Assembly: GCA_937941095.1 (NCBI GenBank) | Contig: CALDYJ010000064.1 | Span: forward strand, 19,294-83,293 | Length of the DNA stretch: 64,000 bases | Direction of reading: 5' to 3' | Origin: an uncultured Saprospiraceae bacterium | Lineage (GTDB): Bacteria > Bacteroidota > Bacteroidia > Chitinophagales > Saprospiraceae | Part shown: one piece after another, positions 1-9,800 of the stretch | Layout of the letters: every line of letters starts with the position of its first letter | Position numbering within the stretch: the first letter of the stretch is position 1 | Translations under genes and position numbers: made by a program | The notes under the pieces: model-generated | What the model was told of the DNA's origin: nothing | Databases searched by the model: none | The model's input: only the letters and a program-made list of their open reading frames with translations

Positions 1-453
1 ATAAAGAATGTTAGGATCATCATCCGCTATGTCAAGATCACCTACAGCTAGACTTGCAGCATCATCAAAAATGGGTGTCCAAGAAGCTCCTTGATCTGTT
101 GATTTAAAAATTCCTCCAGAAGCTGCTCCAGCATATATTGTGTTCATATCTGTATCGTGCATCACGATATCTGTAATCCGGCCGCCAGTATTAGTTGGGC
201 CTAATGATTCCCATGGCTCCCTTAGTCTCTGAGCTTGCTTTTTCATGGAGGCCACTTTTCTCAATGCATCCTTTTGAACTTCTTTGTTAACACCTAATGG
301 AAATGCTCTTTGAGCATAAAGCCAATCACATGGAATTAATTTATCTATTTGCTTTGAAGTATCTTCAATTTCATGCTCCAGAGTTACATTATAGCATGAA
401 AAGAGAAAGGAGAGCACTAAGGCAAGGCACGAAAAATAAAAATATTTTATCAT
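1..453 (-). CDS. BNR/sortilin-like repeat lipoprotein, N-terminal part (cut by window edge)
   Basis: The first 151 residues of a longer protein are visible; the reading frame runs open off the left edge. Residues 1-20 form a lipoprotein signal peptide with lipobox LFSC and Cys20 as the likely acylated residue. From about residue 81 the sequence WESLGPTNTGGRI, followed by an IYAGAASGGIFKSTDQGASW block, is the typical opening of BNR/sortilin-type beta-propeller proteins of Bacteroidota, which are exported and often cell-surface attached. The ATG at 453 is the only start in front of the signal peptide. The C-terminus, where a type IX secretion signal could lie, is outside the window. Its substrate or partner cannot be inferred. 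Confidence 0.75.
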   Translation of the reverse strand, partial: MIKYFYFSCLALVLSFLFSCYNVTLEHEIEDTSKQIDKLIPCDWLYAQRAFPLGVNKEVQKDALRKVASMKKQAQRLREPWESLGPTNTGGRITDIVMHDTDMNTIYAGAASGGIFKSTDQGASWTPIFDDAASLAVGDLDIADDDPNILY

Positions 454-557
454 AAGGATGATTGTTGTCTTTTGCTAAGTTATCTAATGTAAGGGCTATT
501 GTAAGATAAGAAGCTTTAAATAAATTGTCGCTTAGTATTCTAATTAATGTTTAGGTA

Positions 558-959
558 CTAAGCTACACTCAAGAGTGTTTTTAGTTCTGCGATGACTTCT
601 CTCCTATCCATTGAGAAAATATCCATTTCTTCATCGACGTAATCCAAGAGGGTGAGTGCTTTTCGCAAACTTGGAATTGCTAGAGCTTGCAAGTCCATTT
701 CCATCAAGGTTTTTCCTTTTTGATGGAATAGATTGCCCATCAGTTCTATTTCTGTCAATTGGAGACCTTTTTCATTTGAAAGGTAGTTGATCAGATCATC
801 CCCATCTAAGACATCTAACTTTTGGCTGTCTCCGTCAAGCATGGTATCAAATACTTCTTTGATGTATTCTAACCTTTCAGTAGTGTCAAAACCTAACAAT
901 TCAGCGATCATTTTAGCGATCTGAGTCGCCATTCTTTCTATATAATCTCTTTTAAACAT
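558..959 (-). CDS. Small DUF6483-like cytoplasmic protein
   Basis: This 133-residue acidic protein has no signal peptide or membrane segment. The opening MFKRDYIERMATQIAKMIAELLG and the helical TPR-like tail (residues about 70-130, with ALAIPSLRKALTLLDYVD) resemble, from memory, the small DUF6483 family, which has no known function. It stands alone, oriented with the upstream BNR lipoprotein (gap of about 100 bases) and divergent from aspS. The start at 959 is the first ATG of the frame and begins the conserved-looking helix. It could equally be an unrelated helical protein; function is unknown. Confidence 0.7.
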   Translation of the reverse strand: MFKRDYIERMATQIAKMIAELLGFDTTERLEYIKEVFDTMLDGDSQKLDVLDGDDLINYLSNEKGLQLTEIELMGNLFHQKGKTLMEMDLQALAIPSLRKALTLLDYVDEEMDIFSMDRREVIAELKTLLSVA

Positions 960-1170
960 CAGTGCCTTCTGTCATTAATGAATCAAAAAGATAAGATAAA
1001 ATGAATCAATCCATCAAAAAATACAAAGTGACTTTTCTTTATTTTCAAAATCATGTAATTGATACAAGTGAATTTATAAGATTGTAGTTAAAGTTGGTAT
1101 CACCCAATGAGCCTTATTGATTTTAAAGTCAACTTTGTTTTGATGAATTAGAATTAGGTTGTAATAGGTC

Positions 1171-1217
1171 TAGGTTTACTAAACCTCCAAGGTTTAGTAA
1201 ACCTATGGCTTTTTTTT
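1171..1217 (+). terminator. Terminator-like hairpin with no gene in front of it
   Basis: Bases 1171-1186 and 1190-1205 form a perfect 16-bp inverted repeat separated by three bases, and eight T residues follow at 1210-1217. This has the form of an intrinsic terminator on the + strand. No + strand gene ends upstream of it inside the window, and the aspS promoter candidate lies downstream, so it may end an unrecognised small RNA or insulate aspS. Confidence 0.55.
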
Positions 1218-1347
1218 CTGAAATCTTTAAGCAAATTCATATTCGGTAGCTGTAAATTTAAATTTGGTAATGTTAATGGTCTTTGTTCTTTCTTTTAGAA
1301 CTAATTCGAAGCCAAATACGTAGTAAATAAATGGTCTAAGAGACCAA

Positions 1348-1374
1348 TTGCTTTGGCGTAAAAACCTATTTTTG
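1348..1374 (+). promoter_or_regulatory. Promoter candidate for aspS
   Basis: TTG at 1348-1350 and TATTTTTG at 1367-1374 match the Bacteroidota sigma consensus TTG / TAnnTTTG with a 16-base spacer, the same spacing as the tRNA-Val promoter candidate in this window. Transcription would start about 10-15 bases before the aspS ATG. Confidence 0.5.
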
Positions 1375-1393
1375 CGTCTCTAAATTAAAAACA

Positions 1394-3175
1394 ATGTATA
1401 AAACACATAATAACGGTGAATTGAGAATGGCTCATGTAGGCCAAGAAGTAACCTTGAGCGGATGGGTACAAACTATAAGAGATAAGGGATTCATGATGTG
1501 GATAGACCTTAGAGATAGATTTGGCATCACTCAATTGATGTTTAACGAGGAAGTCAGTGATCCAGCTTTAATGGAAACGGCAAGACAATGTGGTAGAGAG
1601 TTTGTCATCAAAGCTACAGGCAAGGTGATTGAAAGATCCTCTAAGTCAGATAAGATCGCTACAGGAGATGTAGAAATTCAAGTAACAAGTTTTGAAATTT
1701 TGAATGCTTCGAAAGTTCCTCCATTTACCATTGAAGATGAATCAGATGGGGGAGATGAAATAAGAATGAAATATAGGTATCTGGACATGAGAAGAAATCC
1801 AGTAAGAGAAAAAATCATTTTTAGATCCAACATGGCTCTTGAGATCAGGAAACATCTTATCGGTCAAAATTTTGTAGAAGTAGAGACACCTTGTTTGATT
1901 AAAAGTACTCCTGAAGGAGCAAGAGATTTTGTAGTACCTAGTAGAATGAATCCAGGTCAGTTTTATGCATTACCTCAATCACCACAGACCTTTAAACAGA
2001 TCTTAATGGTTGCTGGAATGGAAAAATACTTTCAAATCGTAAAATGCTTTAGAGATGAAGACCTTCGGGCAGATAGGCAACCAGAATTTACACAGATAGA
2101 TTGTGAAATGGCTTTTGTCACCCAAGATGACATCCTAAATACTTTTGAAAGTCTAACAAAGCATTTATTCAAATCGATATTAGATATTGATTTGCCTGAT
2201 TTTCCAAGGATGTTTTATGATGATGCAATGAAACTTTATGGTTCTGACAAACCTGATACGAGGTTCGGGATGGAATTTGTTGAGTTGACAGATGTTGCAA
2301 AGGACAAAGGTTTTGTTGTTTTTGATAATGCTGAATTGATTGTAGGGATATGTGCTGAAGGGCAGGTGGAAAAGTATTCTAATAAGGATATTAAAAAATT
2401 GACAGAGTGGATGCAAAGACCACAGATTGGTGCAAAAGGTTTGATATATGTGAAGTGCAATGCAGACGGAAGTTTTAAATCTTCTGTGGATAAGTTTTTT
2501 GATGCAGATGCATTGAAAAATTGGGCAGAAAAATTTGGCGCTAAGCCAGGGGATATCATGTTCATATTAGCTGGTGAAGAAGAAAAGACGCGAAAGCAAT
2601 TGAACGAATTGAGGCTAGAGATGGGCGAGCGGATGGGACTAAGAGACCCAAAAGTATTTAAACCAATGTGGGTGGTAGATTTCCCATTGCTTGAATGGGA
2701 TGAAGAGACAAATCGATTCCATGCCATGCATCATCCTTTTACTTCTCCGAAGAAGGAGCAAATGGAGAGTATGTTAAATGGAGATCATGAAACAATGAAA
2801 GGGCTCAGAGCTGATGCTTATGACCTAGTAATAAATGGTGTAGAAATAGGTGGAGGTTCGATAAGAATTCATGACAGGGCACTTCAAGAAAAGAATTTTA
2901 AATTATTAGGATTCACTCCAGAAGAAGCTGAAGAACAATTTGGCTTTTTAATGGGAGCCTTTGAATATGGAGCACCACCACATGGTGGAATAGCTTTTGG
3001 TTTTGATAGATTGTGTGCGGTTATGAATGGTGTGACTTCTATCAGAGACTTTATTGCTTTTCCAAAGAACAATCAAGGTAGAGACACCATGATTGATGCA
3101 CCTTCTGCCATCCATGATGAACAGTATGAAGAATTGTATTTGAAGTCAACAGCAAGTGAAGAAGTTGTTTCTTAA
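1394..3175 (+). CDS. aspS: Aspartate--tRNA ligase
   Basis: This class II aminoacyl-tRNA synthetase charges tRNA-Asp with aspartate in the cytoplasm. Its 593 residues are the usual bacterial length. An anticodon-binding OB fold spans residues about 15-105. The catalytic core follows, with motif 2 at about 213-237 ([18 protein letters not shown]) and motif 3 at about 532-540 (GIAFGFDR, Arg539). The insertion between motifs 2 and 3, about 290-410, matches the bacterial GAD domain. The ATG at 1394 gives the canonical N-terminus just ahead of the OB fold, and a promoter candidate precedes it. The gene converges on the next one with a gap of three bases. Confidence 0.97.
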   Translation: MYKTHNNGELRMAHVGQEVTLSGWVQTIRDKGFMMWIDLRDRFGITQLMFNEEVSDPALMETARQCGREFVIKATGKVIERSSKSDKIATGDVEIQVTSFEILNASKVPPFTIEDESDGGDEIRMKYRYLDMRRNPVREKIIFRSNMALEIRKHLIGQNFVEVETPCLIKSTPEGARDFVVPSRMNPGQFYALPQSPQTFKQILMVAGMEKYFQIVKCFRDEDLRADRQPEFTQIDCEMAFVTQDDILNTFESLTKHLFKSILDIDLPDFPRMFYDDAMKLYGSDKPDTRFGMEFVELTDVAKDKGFVVFDNAELIVGICAEGQVEKYSNKDIKKLTEWMQRPQIGAKGLIYVKCNADGSFKSSVDKFFDADALKNWAEKFGAKPGDIMFILAGEEEKTRKQLNELRLEMGERMGLRDPKVFKPMWVVDFPLLEWDEETNRFHAMHHPFTSPKKEQMESMLNGDHETMKGLRADAYDLVINGVEIGGGSIRIHDRALQEKNFKLLGFTPEEAEEQFGFLMGAFEYGAPPHGGIAFGFDRLCAVMNGVTSIRDFIAFPKNNQGRDTMIDAPSAIHDEQYEELYLKSTASEEVVS

Positions 3176-3178
3176 AAC

Positions 3179-5644
3179 TTAACCTTTTACAAAATCTTGA
3201 TAATCCAAAAAGTAGATCAGCTTTATACTTAAGCTATTATTAATGGGCGAATCTCCTAATGAATTTAATGCAGCAGAGTAGTTTTGCTGTACGGTGTCAA
3301 AGGTGTCGTTATAAGAAATAATGTTGTTTTTCCAGATGATGAATATATCTGATCCTGGAGCAAAACGCCATCTATAAATCGCATCTATATTAAATGCATT
3401 GAAGCTATTATCTGCATTTTCAGAATAATCCAAGTAAGCTAAACTTCCATCTTTTTGCAAAGTATAAAAATTGCTATACTTTGCTCTAGACCAATAATGT
3501 CTCGCCACAAATGAAAAGGACATTTTGTTGTTAAAAATGTAAGTTGTATTTAATCTATTGGTCACGGAAGGAACATCTCTTTTTCCATAGACAACTTCAT
3601 CATCATCCAGGGTGTCCACGTAACCAAAAAATCCATCAAGGACTTGATAGCTTGTACTCAATCTAAGTGTCCATTTGTTATTGAATCGATACCTTGGACG
3701 AATGCTTATTTGTCTATATTTTGATCCATTTTCTGAAGCTAACCAAGCACCAATATTAAAATCAACCGCCAATTTTTTGCGATAATCAGTGGACACATTA
3801 AAACCCGCATTCAAGAATTTTGGAGTCTCAAAGAAGAGAGAAAAGTCTTCCGTTCTAGGGTCGAAATAGTCTTTTCCATTAAAAGGTTCGAAATAGGTCC
3901 AGACGCTAAAATTTATAAAGCTTTTTGTTCTAGCCCATGCCCAAAGGTTAACTCCAAAATCATTGAATTCATTTGGATCATAGAGTCTATTGTATCCGAC
4001 AAACATTCCTGTTCCACCTTGTATGAATCTTCCTTTCCAAAAGGGTTTATAATGATTGAAATTTGCTTCTACGTCAATAGATCTTTCATTTGCAGATCTT
4101 AAAAATCCAAGGTCGTTTTTATCATAATTTTTAGATTCTTCTCCATAGTCTACAGCTATAATAAATTTTCCTCTTTTCTTGATGACTCCTATTTCATAAG
4201 CATGGCCAAAAGTGTTTTCTTCACTAAAATATTTTTGTGAAACTGCTCCTTCACCATACAAACCATAGTTTAAATCTTTTGTATTGATTTCAAATTCTGT
4301 ACCCGTGACATTGGCATCGTAAAAAATGCCGTTTCTCCAAACACTAGTGTTGATAAGAGAAACATAAGAATTGTTTTTTAAATTCTGATCTAAAACGAAT
4401 ACATTATAATTGGTAAGAGGATCTGTAAGGTAGGTCCTTGCAGTGCCTTCTGAATTTTCAATGGTTGCGAAAGTCTCAGCAGATACAGCATTAAAAAATC
4501 CTACTCCGAGTCCTTTGGTGGTCCGACCTGATATTTTAGTCGCATTATAAAGTTGACTCATTCTTGGGTTTTCAATGATTTCTTCTCCATCTTTTAATTG
4601 ATCTTCTACTTCACCAAAATTTATTGGTGTCCCACCTACTCTTCGAGAATAAAAGAGATCTCCTTTATTAAACAGTTCTGTTCCTTCGGTAAAGAAAGGC
4701 CTGTTTTCATCAAACTCTACTTCAAAAGCAGAAAGGTTAAGTATTTGTTCATCGGAATTAGCTTCTCCAAAATCCGGGATTAAAGTCATATCTAAAGTGA
4801 AAGCATCATTGATGCCATATTTCACATCCATTCCACCATTAAAAGATCTTCCCCAGATACTATTTGGCGAAGAAGTTTTATCGTATTGATTTTGCATGTA
4901 ACCAGCGATGAATGGTGTGGCAGATAATCTGACAGGTGATTTTACATTTTTAATGCCATTTAAGGTTCCATTTTGTTGCATCAAAGAAAGGATGTTAGGA
5001 TCGACTTTATTCCAAAAACCCAATTCTCGAGTTCTTCTGATCGATCTACAAAAGTTAATGTTCCAATTTTGAAGATCTTTTTTTGGAAACCTAAGCGCTG
5101 AGAATGGAATTTTCATTTCTACAGTCCAAGATTGATTATCTATGTTTACTTCACTCTCCCAAACTGCATCCCAATTTGGGTCACCAGTCCCAAACGGATT
5201 AGTTCCTTTGTCATTGGCTGAATATTTACCATCAACTTGTACTCCTGACGCAAGAACCCCAAAACCGAGACCGTTTAGTCCATCTTGATAGGTGTCAATT
5301 ACGAAAGCAAACCAATCAGAGTTTTGGACATTATCTCTTTCGGTAAGCTCTTTCAATATACTGTCAGGATGGGTATCAAATAGTTGAGCCCCTATATAAA
5401 GCGCTTTATCATCGTATAAAACTTTAACTGACGTTTTTTGAGAAAGTGAGCCTTTAAATTCAGGTTCGGTTTTAGTGAAGCCAGAAGCTTCTGAAGCACT
5501 TAACCAATCTTGTTCATTTAAAAGGCCGTCAATTTTTATGGCTCTTTCAACTTTTTGACAAACCAAGGTCTTTTTCTCCGATTCCTGTGCGAAAAGAAAA
5601 GCATTGATAAAGCAAAAACTTATTATAGATAGAAGTATTTTCAT
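3179..5644 (-). CDS. DUF5916 family outer-membrane protein with CBM9-like domain
   Basis: This 821-residue protein begins with a Sec signal peptide (residues 1-19, cut near LFAQ). Residues about 28-220 resemble the family 9 carbohydrate-binding-like fold (AIKIDGLLNEQDWLSA, then DALYIGAQLFDT), and the rest, rich in alternating beta strands with YNATKISGRTTKGLGVG and FDENRPFFTEG, is the DUF5916 region, probably an outer-membrane beta-barrel. Family members are widespread in Bacteroidota with no settled function; a ligand-gated transport or sensory role is only inference. It has no operon partner and converges on aspS. Confidence 0.85.
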   Translation of the reverse strand: MKILLSIISFCFINAFLFAQESEKKTLVCQKVERAIKIDGLLNEQDWLSASEASGFTKTEPEFKGSLSQKTSVKVLYDDKALYIGAQLFDTHPDSILKELTERDNVQNSDWFAFVIDTYQDGLNGLGFGVLASGVQVDGKYSANDKGTNPFGTGDPNWDAVWESEVNIDNQSWTVEMKIPFSALRFPKKDLQNWNINFCRSIRRTRELGFWNKVDPNILSLMQQNGTLNGIKNVKSPVRLSATPFIAGYMQNQYDKTSSPNSIWGRSFNGGMDVKYGINDAFTLDMTLIPDFGEANSDEQILNLSAFEVEFDENRPFFTEGTELFNKGDLFYSRRVGGTPINFGEVEDQLKDGEEIIENPRMSQLYNATKISGRTTKGLGVGFFNAVSAETFATIENSEGTARTYLTDPLTNYNVFVLDQNLKNNSYVSLINTSVWRNGIFYDANVTGTEFEINTKDLNYGLYGEGAVSQKYFSEENTFGHAYEIGVIKKRGKFIIAVDYGEESKNYDKNDLGFLRSANERSIDVEANFNHYKPFWKGRFIQGGTGMFVGYNRLYDPNEFNDFGVNLWAWARTKSFINFSVWTYFEPFNGKDYFDPRTEDFSLFFETPKFLNAGFNVSTDYRKKLAVDFNIGAWLASENGSKYRQISIRPRYRFNNKWTLRLSTSYQVLDGFFGYVDTLDDDEVVYGKRDVPSVTNRLNTTYIFNNKMSFSFVARHYWSRAKYSNFYTLQKDGSLAYLDYSENADNSFNAFNIDAIYRWRFAPGSDIFIIWKNNIISYNDTFDTVQQNYSAALNSLGDSPINNSLSIKLIYFLDYQDFVKG

Positions 5645-5793
5645 TTATGCGGTCTATATAATAAACAATATTCGTAAATCTAGGAGTGGAAGTCCAATTT
5701 ATTCGACCAAATCACAATTCATTAACAAGTAAATTTGTTATATGATTATTTCCTTTAAAATGGAATATTGGCCATTCATTTTCGTAATTTTCA

Positions 5794-5806
5794 ACCCTAA
5801 TAGGGT
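5794..5806. promoter_or_regulatory. Short palindrome upstream of the cyclase gene
   Basis: ACCCTA and TAGGGT flank a single base, giving a 13-base near-perfect palindrome 28 bases before the GTG start of the cyclase-like gene. It could be a protein-binding operator or merely a repeat common in this genome. Confidence 0.3.
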
Positions 5807-5834
5807 GAAAAGAAAATTTGTAATTATTCAATAG

Positions 5835-8800
5835 GTGGAAGAACTCATTCCTTTCTTTATAACAGACAAGTTCAAATCTGAAAAGATGCATGGAAGTTTA
5901 ACCGCTTACACCATGTTTATTGACATTGTAGGTTTTACAAGCCTTACCGCCCGATTGCTTGAAAAAGGCAACATTGGGGCAGAAGAACTCTCTTTGATTT
6001 TAAATAAGATATTTGAACCCTTAGTGGATACCGTTTATAATAATGGAGGTTTTATTCCTTATTATGCAGGAGACGCTTTTTTAGCCATATTCGAAGATGA
6101 AGATGTCAATTCAGCTGAACAGTTTATGGATGCAGCATTAAGCATTCAACAATATTTTCAAGAAAATAAAAAAGCGACTGAAAACATAGAAATTAAAATC
6201 GGCATTTCTCATGGTAATTTAGATTGGGGAATTGTTGGTAATGGTTTTTACTCTTATTTTTTTAATGGATTTCCTATTACAAAATGTGCTTATGCTCAGA
6301 GTTTAGCTAAGGGTGGGGAGATTGTGATGGATGAAAAGTTGTTTGTAAAATTTCCATTTGTAGACATAGAAGAAATTGGTAAAACAGGTTTTGTAAAAAT
6401 AAATTCCACCAAAAAAATTCTTCAATCTGTTCCTAAAGAAGGTATTGAGATAAGTGATAGAAGCAAGCTAAAAAAGTTTTTACCAGAACAAATCTTAGTA
6501 CCCAATTTGATTGGAGAGTTCAGGACTGTAGTTTCTGTATTTATTTCGTTTACTGGCTTGCGAAGCTATGATGAACTAAATGCTTTTGCCACAAAGGCTT
6601 TAACTTTATCTAAAAATTTTGCTGCCTATTTTAAAGAAATTGATTTTAGTGATAAGGGTGGAGTAATAGTTGTCCTTTTTGGTGCGCCTGTTTCATTCGA
6701 ACACATCATAGATCGAGCCTTAGAGTTTATTAACTCTTTAAAAGAAGAATTGAGAGGTACGCCAATAGGAGAAAAGGTAAATTACAAAGCAGGCATGAGC
6801 AGTGGCAAATCCTTTACTGGAATGATAGGAGGTAGAAGAAAAAAGCAATACGCTGCATTAGGGAATAAAGTTAACATTGCTGCTAGATTAATGAGTAAAG
6901 CCAATTGGGGAGAAGTCTTAGTCGATGAAGTTATCAGTAGAAGTAAAGCCTTCAGCTTTACTAAAAAAGGCGAGATTCGGTATAAAGGGCTTGACTATAA
7001 AATTCCAACGTACATTCTTGAACAAAGAAACGAAGAAATAAACCTTTTCGAAGGAAAGTTTATAGGAAGAAGTGCAGAAGTTGAAAAGCTAAATAAGTTT
7101 ATTGTTAATTCATTAAAAGAAAGTGAATCAGGAGGAGTAGTCAATGTATTTGGTGAAGCAGGAGTAGGTAAAAGCAGATTGTTGCATGAAGTGTTTCTAA
7201 AGCAAAAGAAAAACGCCAACACTCAGTGGATTATCTGCCAAGCGGATCAAATACTAAGAAAAGCATTTAATCCGCTTATATACTTTTTAAGAATTAAACT
7301 AAAACAAAATAATAGCAATTCTAAAAAGGAAAATTTAAGATTACTCAATGAAGAATTAGACAAAATTATTGAGAGTGCTGAAGAAAATGTTGCAAAAGAA
7401 TTGACAAGAACAAAGTCGGTTATAGCAGGCTTGCTTGGAATAAAAATAAAAAACAGCTTGTGGCAGGAATTAGATGCTCGAGGAAGGTTTAATAATTCGA
7501 TCAGTTCGATTAGTAATCTTTTTATCGCTTTGTCGCATCAAAAGCCTTTGATCATAGAAGTAGAAGACGGGCATTGGTTTGATGAAAGTACGATTGCTTT
7601 TTTGAGAAAGTTTATTCTCCAAATGAGAAAACATCCTATGGTAATGGTACTCACTTCAAGGTATCTGGATAATGGTTCTAAACCAAAGTACCTGACAGCT
7701 GAGCTGATTCAAGATGCAGATCTTTATTATGAAGAAATAGACCTCAATCTTTTAGATAAGTCCAATTTAAAAGAATATGCGGAGCATAAATTAGAAGGTA
7801 GCCTTAGTCAAACTTTTTTAAACCTTTTATACAGAACTACTAACGGTAATCCATTTTACCTAGAACAAATATTAGAATACTTTACTGAAAGTGAAATCCT
7901 AAAGAAGGAAAATAATGTTTGGACGATTAAAGACGAGAGCATTAAGTTAAGTGATTCAATGAATGCCATCCTGATGGCTAGAGTAGATCGATTATCTGAG
8001 CTTGTAAAAGAAACTGTAAAAACAGCTGCAGTTATAGGGAGAGAGTTTGAAGTGCCAATATTACATGAGGTAATGAAATCTAACCAATCTTTTGATTCTC
8101 CTACAACAGATTCAAAAAATCATTTGGATGAACAAATTAAATCTGCTGAGAAGTTTCAGATTTGGAAAGCTGTTAATGAATTGAAATATATTTTTAGACA
8201 TTCATTGCTGCGAGAGACTGTTTATGAAATGCAGCTTAGTAGTAGATTGAAGGAGTTGCATGGTTATATAGGAACGGCGATAGAGGTTTTATATAAAAAT
8301 GAAATAGAAAGTAAATACGAAGAACTCTCTTTTCATTTTGACCATGCCGGAGATTCTAAAAAAGCTTTATCGTATTCTAGAAAAGCCGCAGATGTAGCTA
8401 GAAATAATTATCAAAATAAAAAAGCACTAAGTTTATATGAAAAGGCTCTGGTATATTTAGATAAAGATAAAAAGCCCAACGTTTACATTAAAGTACTTTT
8501 GCGACAAGCAGAGATTTTGGAGCTCATTGGTGAATGGGAACAAAGTATAGCTACTCTAAAGATAGCGGTATCTTTTTTAGAAAAAAAGGAAGACTCCTTA
8601 ATGCTAGGAAGAACTTTAAATCAATTAGGCAAGATTTACAACTTAAAAGGAGATTACGGAAGTTCAATAAAAGAACTGATGAGGGCAATGAATATTTTTT
8701 CTGATTTAGATGATGATCTTGGACTTTTTAAATCTTATGGTAACCTTGGAGACTTATACTTTAGACAAGCAGACTATGGTCAAGCAAAAGAATACTTTTT

Positions 8801-9800
8801 AAAAAGTATTTCTTTAGCAAAGGAGTTTAAAAAATCTTTTACAGTTACGCAGATAGTTTCAAACCTTGGTCTAACTTACATGAATCAATCTGAATATGAA
8901 AAGGGGATTCAGTGTCAATTAGAACAATTAGAAGTTTGTAAAGAAATAGGAGATAGAAACGGAAGAGCAATTTTGAATACAAATTTAGGAATTGTTTATG
9001 CAGAGAAAGGAGAACTCAATAAAGCAATGGAGTACTTTGAAACAGGACTGGCATTAAGTGAAGAATTAGGAAACAAACAAATGAAAGCGATTGCCTTAGG
9101 CAGTATTGGCTCTATTCACGAATCATTTGGTGCCTACGATAAAGCTTTGGAACTTTTTGAGATTGATTTAAAACTGTGCAAAGAACTTGGAGATAAAAGA
9201 GGAATCTGTATAGTACATGGTTTGTTAGGAGAGTTGCTTTTGGCAAAAGGAAAATTTGGAGAATCTAAACTTCATCTTGATCAGCAATTAAAGATTTCAA
9301 AGGAATTAAATTATCAAAAAGGCATCACAAAAGCTTTAATTTCTTTAGCAGACCTAAACCTCTTTTTATCAGAACATAATCAAGCGGAAAAGCATTTAAA
9401 AGAAGCTGTTTTCATCTCAGAAGAAATTAATTATCAACCTTCATTAGAGTTAGCCTTGGACAAACTGTTTGATCTCTATTTAAGTCAAGATGTAGTTCCT
9501 CAAGCAAAGCTAATCATTGATAAAAGGAAAAAAGTTTCTTCAAAAGATGATTTTCATTGCATGCTTTTTGAAGCTAGATTGGCAAAAGCAAAAGGAGAAC
9601 TCCCCAAAGCCCTCCATGTTTTGGAAGAATTGAGTAAACGAGATCTCAAAACGATAGAAGCTTCGGAGCTGTATTATTTCTATGCAGGCATAAAACCCAA
9701 GCTTAAAGAAAAAGCTGTCTACTTCTTAAATGAGGCTTATAATAAAACACCTCACTACTCCATCAAACAAAAACTCAATTTATTAGAAAATGAGGTTTAA
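5835..9800 (+). CDS. Class III nucleotide cyclase with NTPase and TPR domains (soluble-adenylyl-cyclase-like)
   Basis: This 1321-residue soluble protein starts with GTG. Two cyclase homology domains (about 20-195 and 228-395) come first. The first keeps both metal-binding aspartates, Asp30 in FIDIVGFT and Asp80 in AGDAFLAIF, but lacks the catalytic Asn/Arg pair. The second has Ser238 and Gly276 at the aspartate positions but keeps Asn347 and Arg351 in GNKVNIAAR. One composite active site could therefore form, as in mammalian cyclases. Residues about 405-700 are an AAA_16/STAND-type NTPase with Walker A GEAGVGKS at 440-447 and a Walker B-like IIEVEDGHW near 575. Nine or ten TPRs of about 40 residues fill roughly 850-1300. 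The order C1-C2-NTPase-TPR matches animal soluble adenylyl cyclase. By my alignment the usual base-selecting Lys and Thr/Asp are not obvious, so ATP versus GTP use is open. The end overlaps the next gene by 11 bases. Confidence 0.9.
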   Translation: MEELIPFFITDKFKSEKMHGSLTAYTMFIDIVGFTSLTARLLEKGNIGAEELSLILNKIFEPLVDTVYNNGGFIPYYAGDAFLAIFEDEDVNSAEQFMDAALSIQQYFQENKKATENIEIKIGISHGNLDWGIVGNGFYSYFFNGFPITKCAYAQSLAKGGEIVMDEKLFVKFPFVDIEEIGKTGFVKINSTKKILQSVPKEGIEISDRSKLKKFLPEQILVPNLIGEFRTVVSVFISFTGLRSYDELNAFATKALTLSKNFAAYFKEIDFSDKGGVIVVLFGAPVSFEHIIDRALEFINSLKEELRGTPIGEKVNYKAGMSSGKSFTGMIGGRRKKQYAALGNKVNIAARLMSKANWGEVLVDEVISRSKAFSFTKKGEIRYKGLDYKIPTYILEQRNEEINLFEGKFIGRSAEVEKLNKFIVNSLKESESGGVVNVFGEAGVGKSRLLHEVFLKQKKNANTQWIICQADQILRKAFNPLIYFLRIKLKQNNSNSKKENLRLLNEELDKIIESAEENVAKELTRTKSVIAGLLGIKIKNSLWQELDARGRFNNSISSISNLFIALSHQKPLIIEVEDGHWFDESTIAFLRKFILQMRKHPMVMVLTSRYLDNGSKPKYLTAELIQDADLYYEEIDLNLLDKSNLKEYAEHKLEGSLSQTFLNLLYRTTNGNPFYLEQILEYFTESEILKKENNVWTIKDESIKLSDSMNAILMARVDRLSELVKETVKTAAVIGREFEVPILHEVMKSNQSFDSPTTDSKNHLDEQIKSAEKFQIWKAVNELKYIFRHSLLRETVYEMQLSSRLKELHGYIGTAIEVLYKNEIESKYEELSFHFDHAGDSKKALSYSRKAADVARNNYQNKKALSLYEKALVYLDKDKKPNVYIKVLLRQAEILELIGEWEQSIATLKIAVSFLEKKEDSLMLGRTLNQLGKIYNLKGDYGSSIKELMRAMNIFSDLDDDLGLFKSYGNLGDLYFRQADYGQAKEYFLKSISLAKEFKKSFTVTQIVSNLGLTYMNQSEYEKGIQCQLEQLEVCKEIGDRNGRAILNTNLGIVYAEKGELNKAMEYFETGLALSEELGNKQMKAIALGSIGSIHESFGAYDKALELFEIDLKLCKELGDKRGICIVHGLLGELLLAKGKFGESKLHLDQQLKISKELNYQKGITKALISLADLNLFLSEHNQAEKHLKEAVFISEEINYQPSLELALDKLFDLYLSQDVVPQAKLIIDKRKKVSSKDDFHCMLFEARLAKAKGELPKALHVLEELSKRDLKTIEASELYYFYAGIKPKLKEKAVYFLNEAYNKTPHYSIKQKLNLLENEV

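Larger units (their letters stand above)
960..1393. other. Gap between divergent genes
   Basis: No convincing gene lies in these 434 bases. The region contains a strong hairpin followed by a T-run (1171-1217), a short inverted repeat TGGTCT-AAG-AGACCA (1332-1346) that could be an operator, and a Bacteroidota-type promoter for aspS next to its start codon. Confidence 0.6.

Noticed and set aside
1394..1750. Whether AspRS also charges tRNA-Asn, judged from Lys31 in the RDKG segment.
   Set aside because: The residue fits neither well-studied class clearly, and presence of GatCAB or AsnRS cannot be seen in this window.
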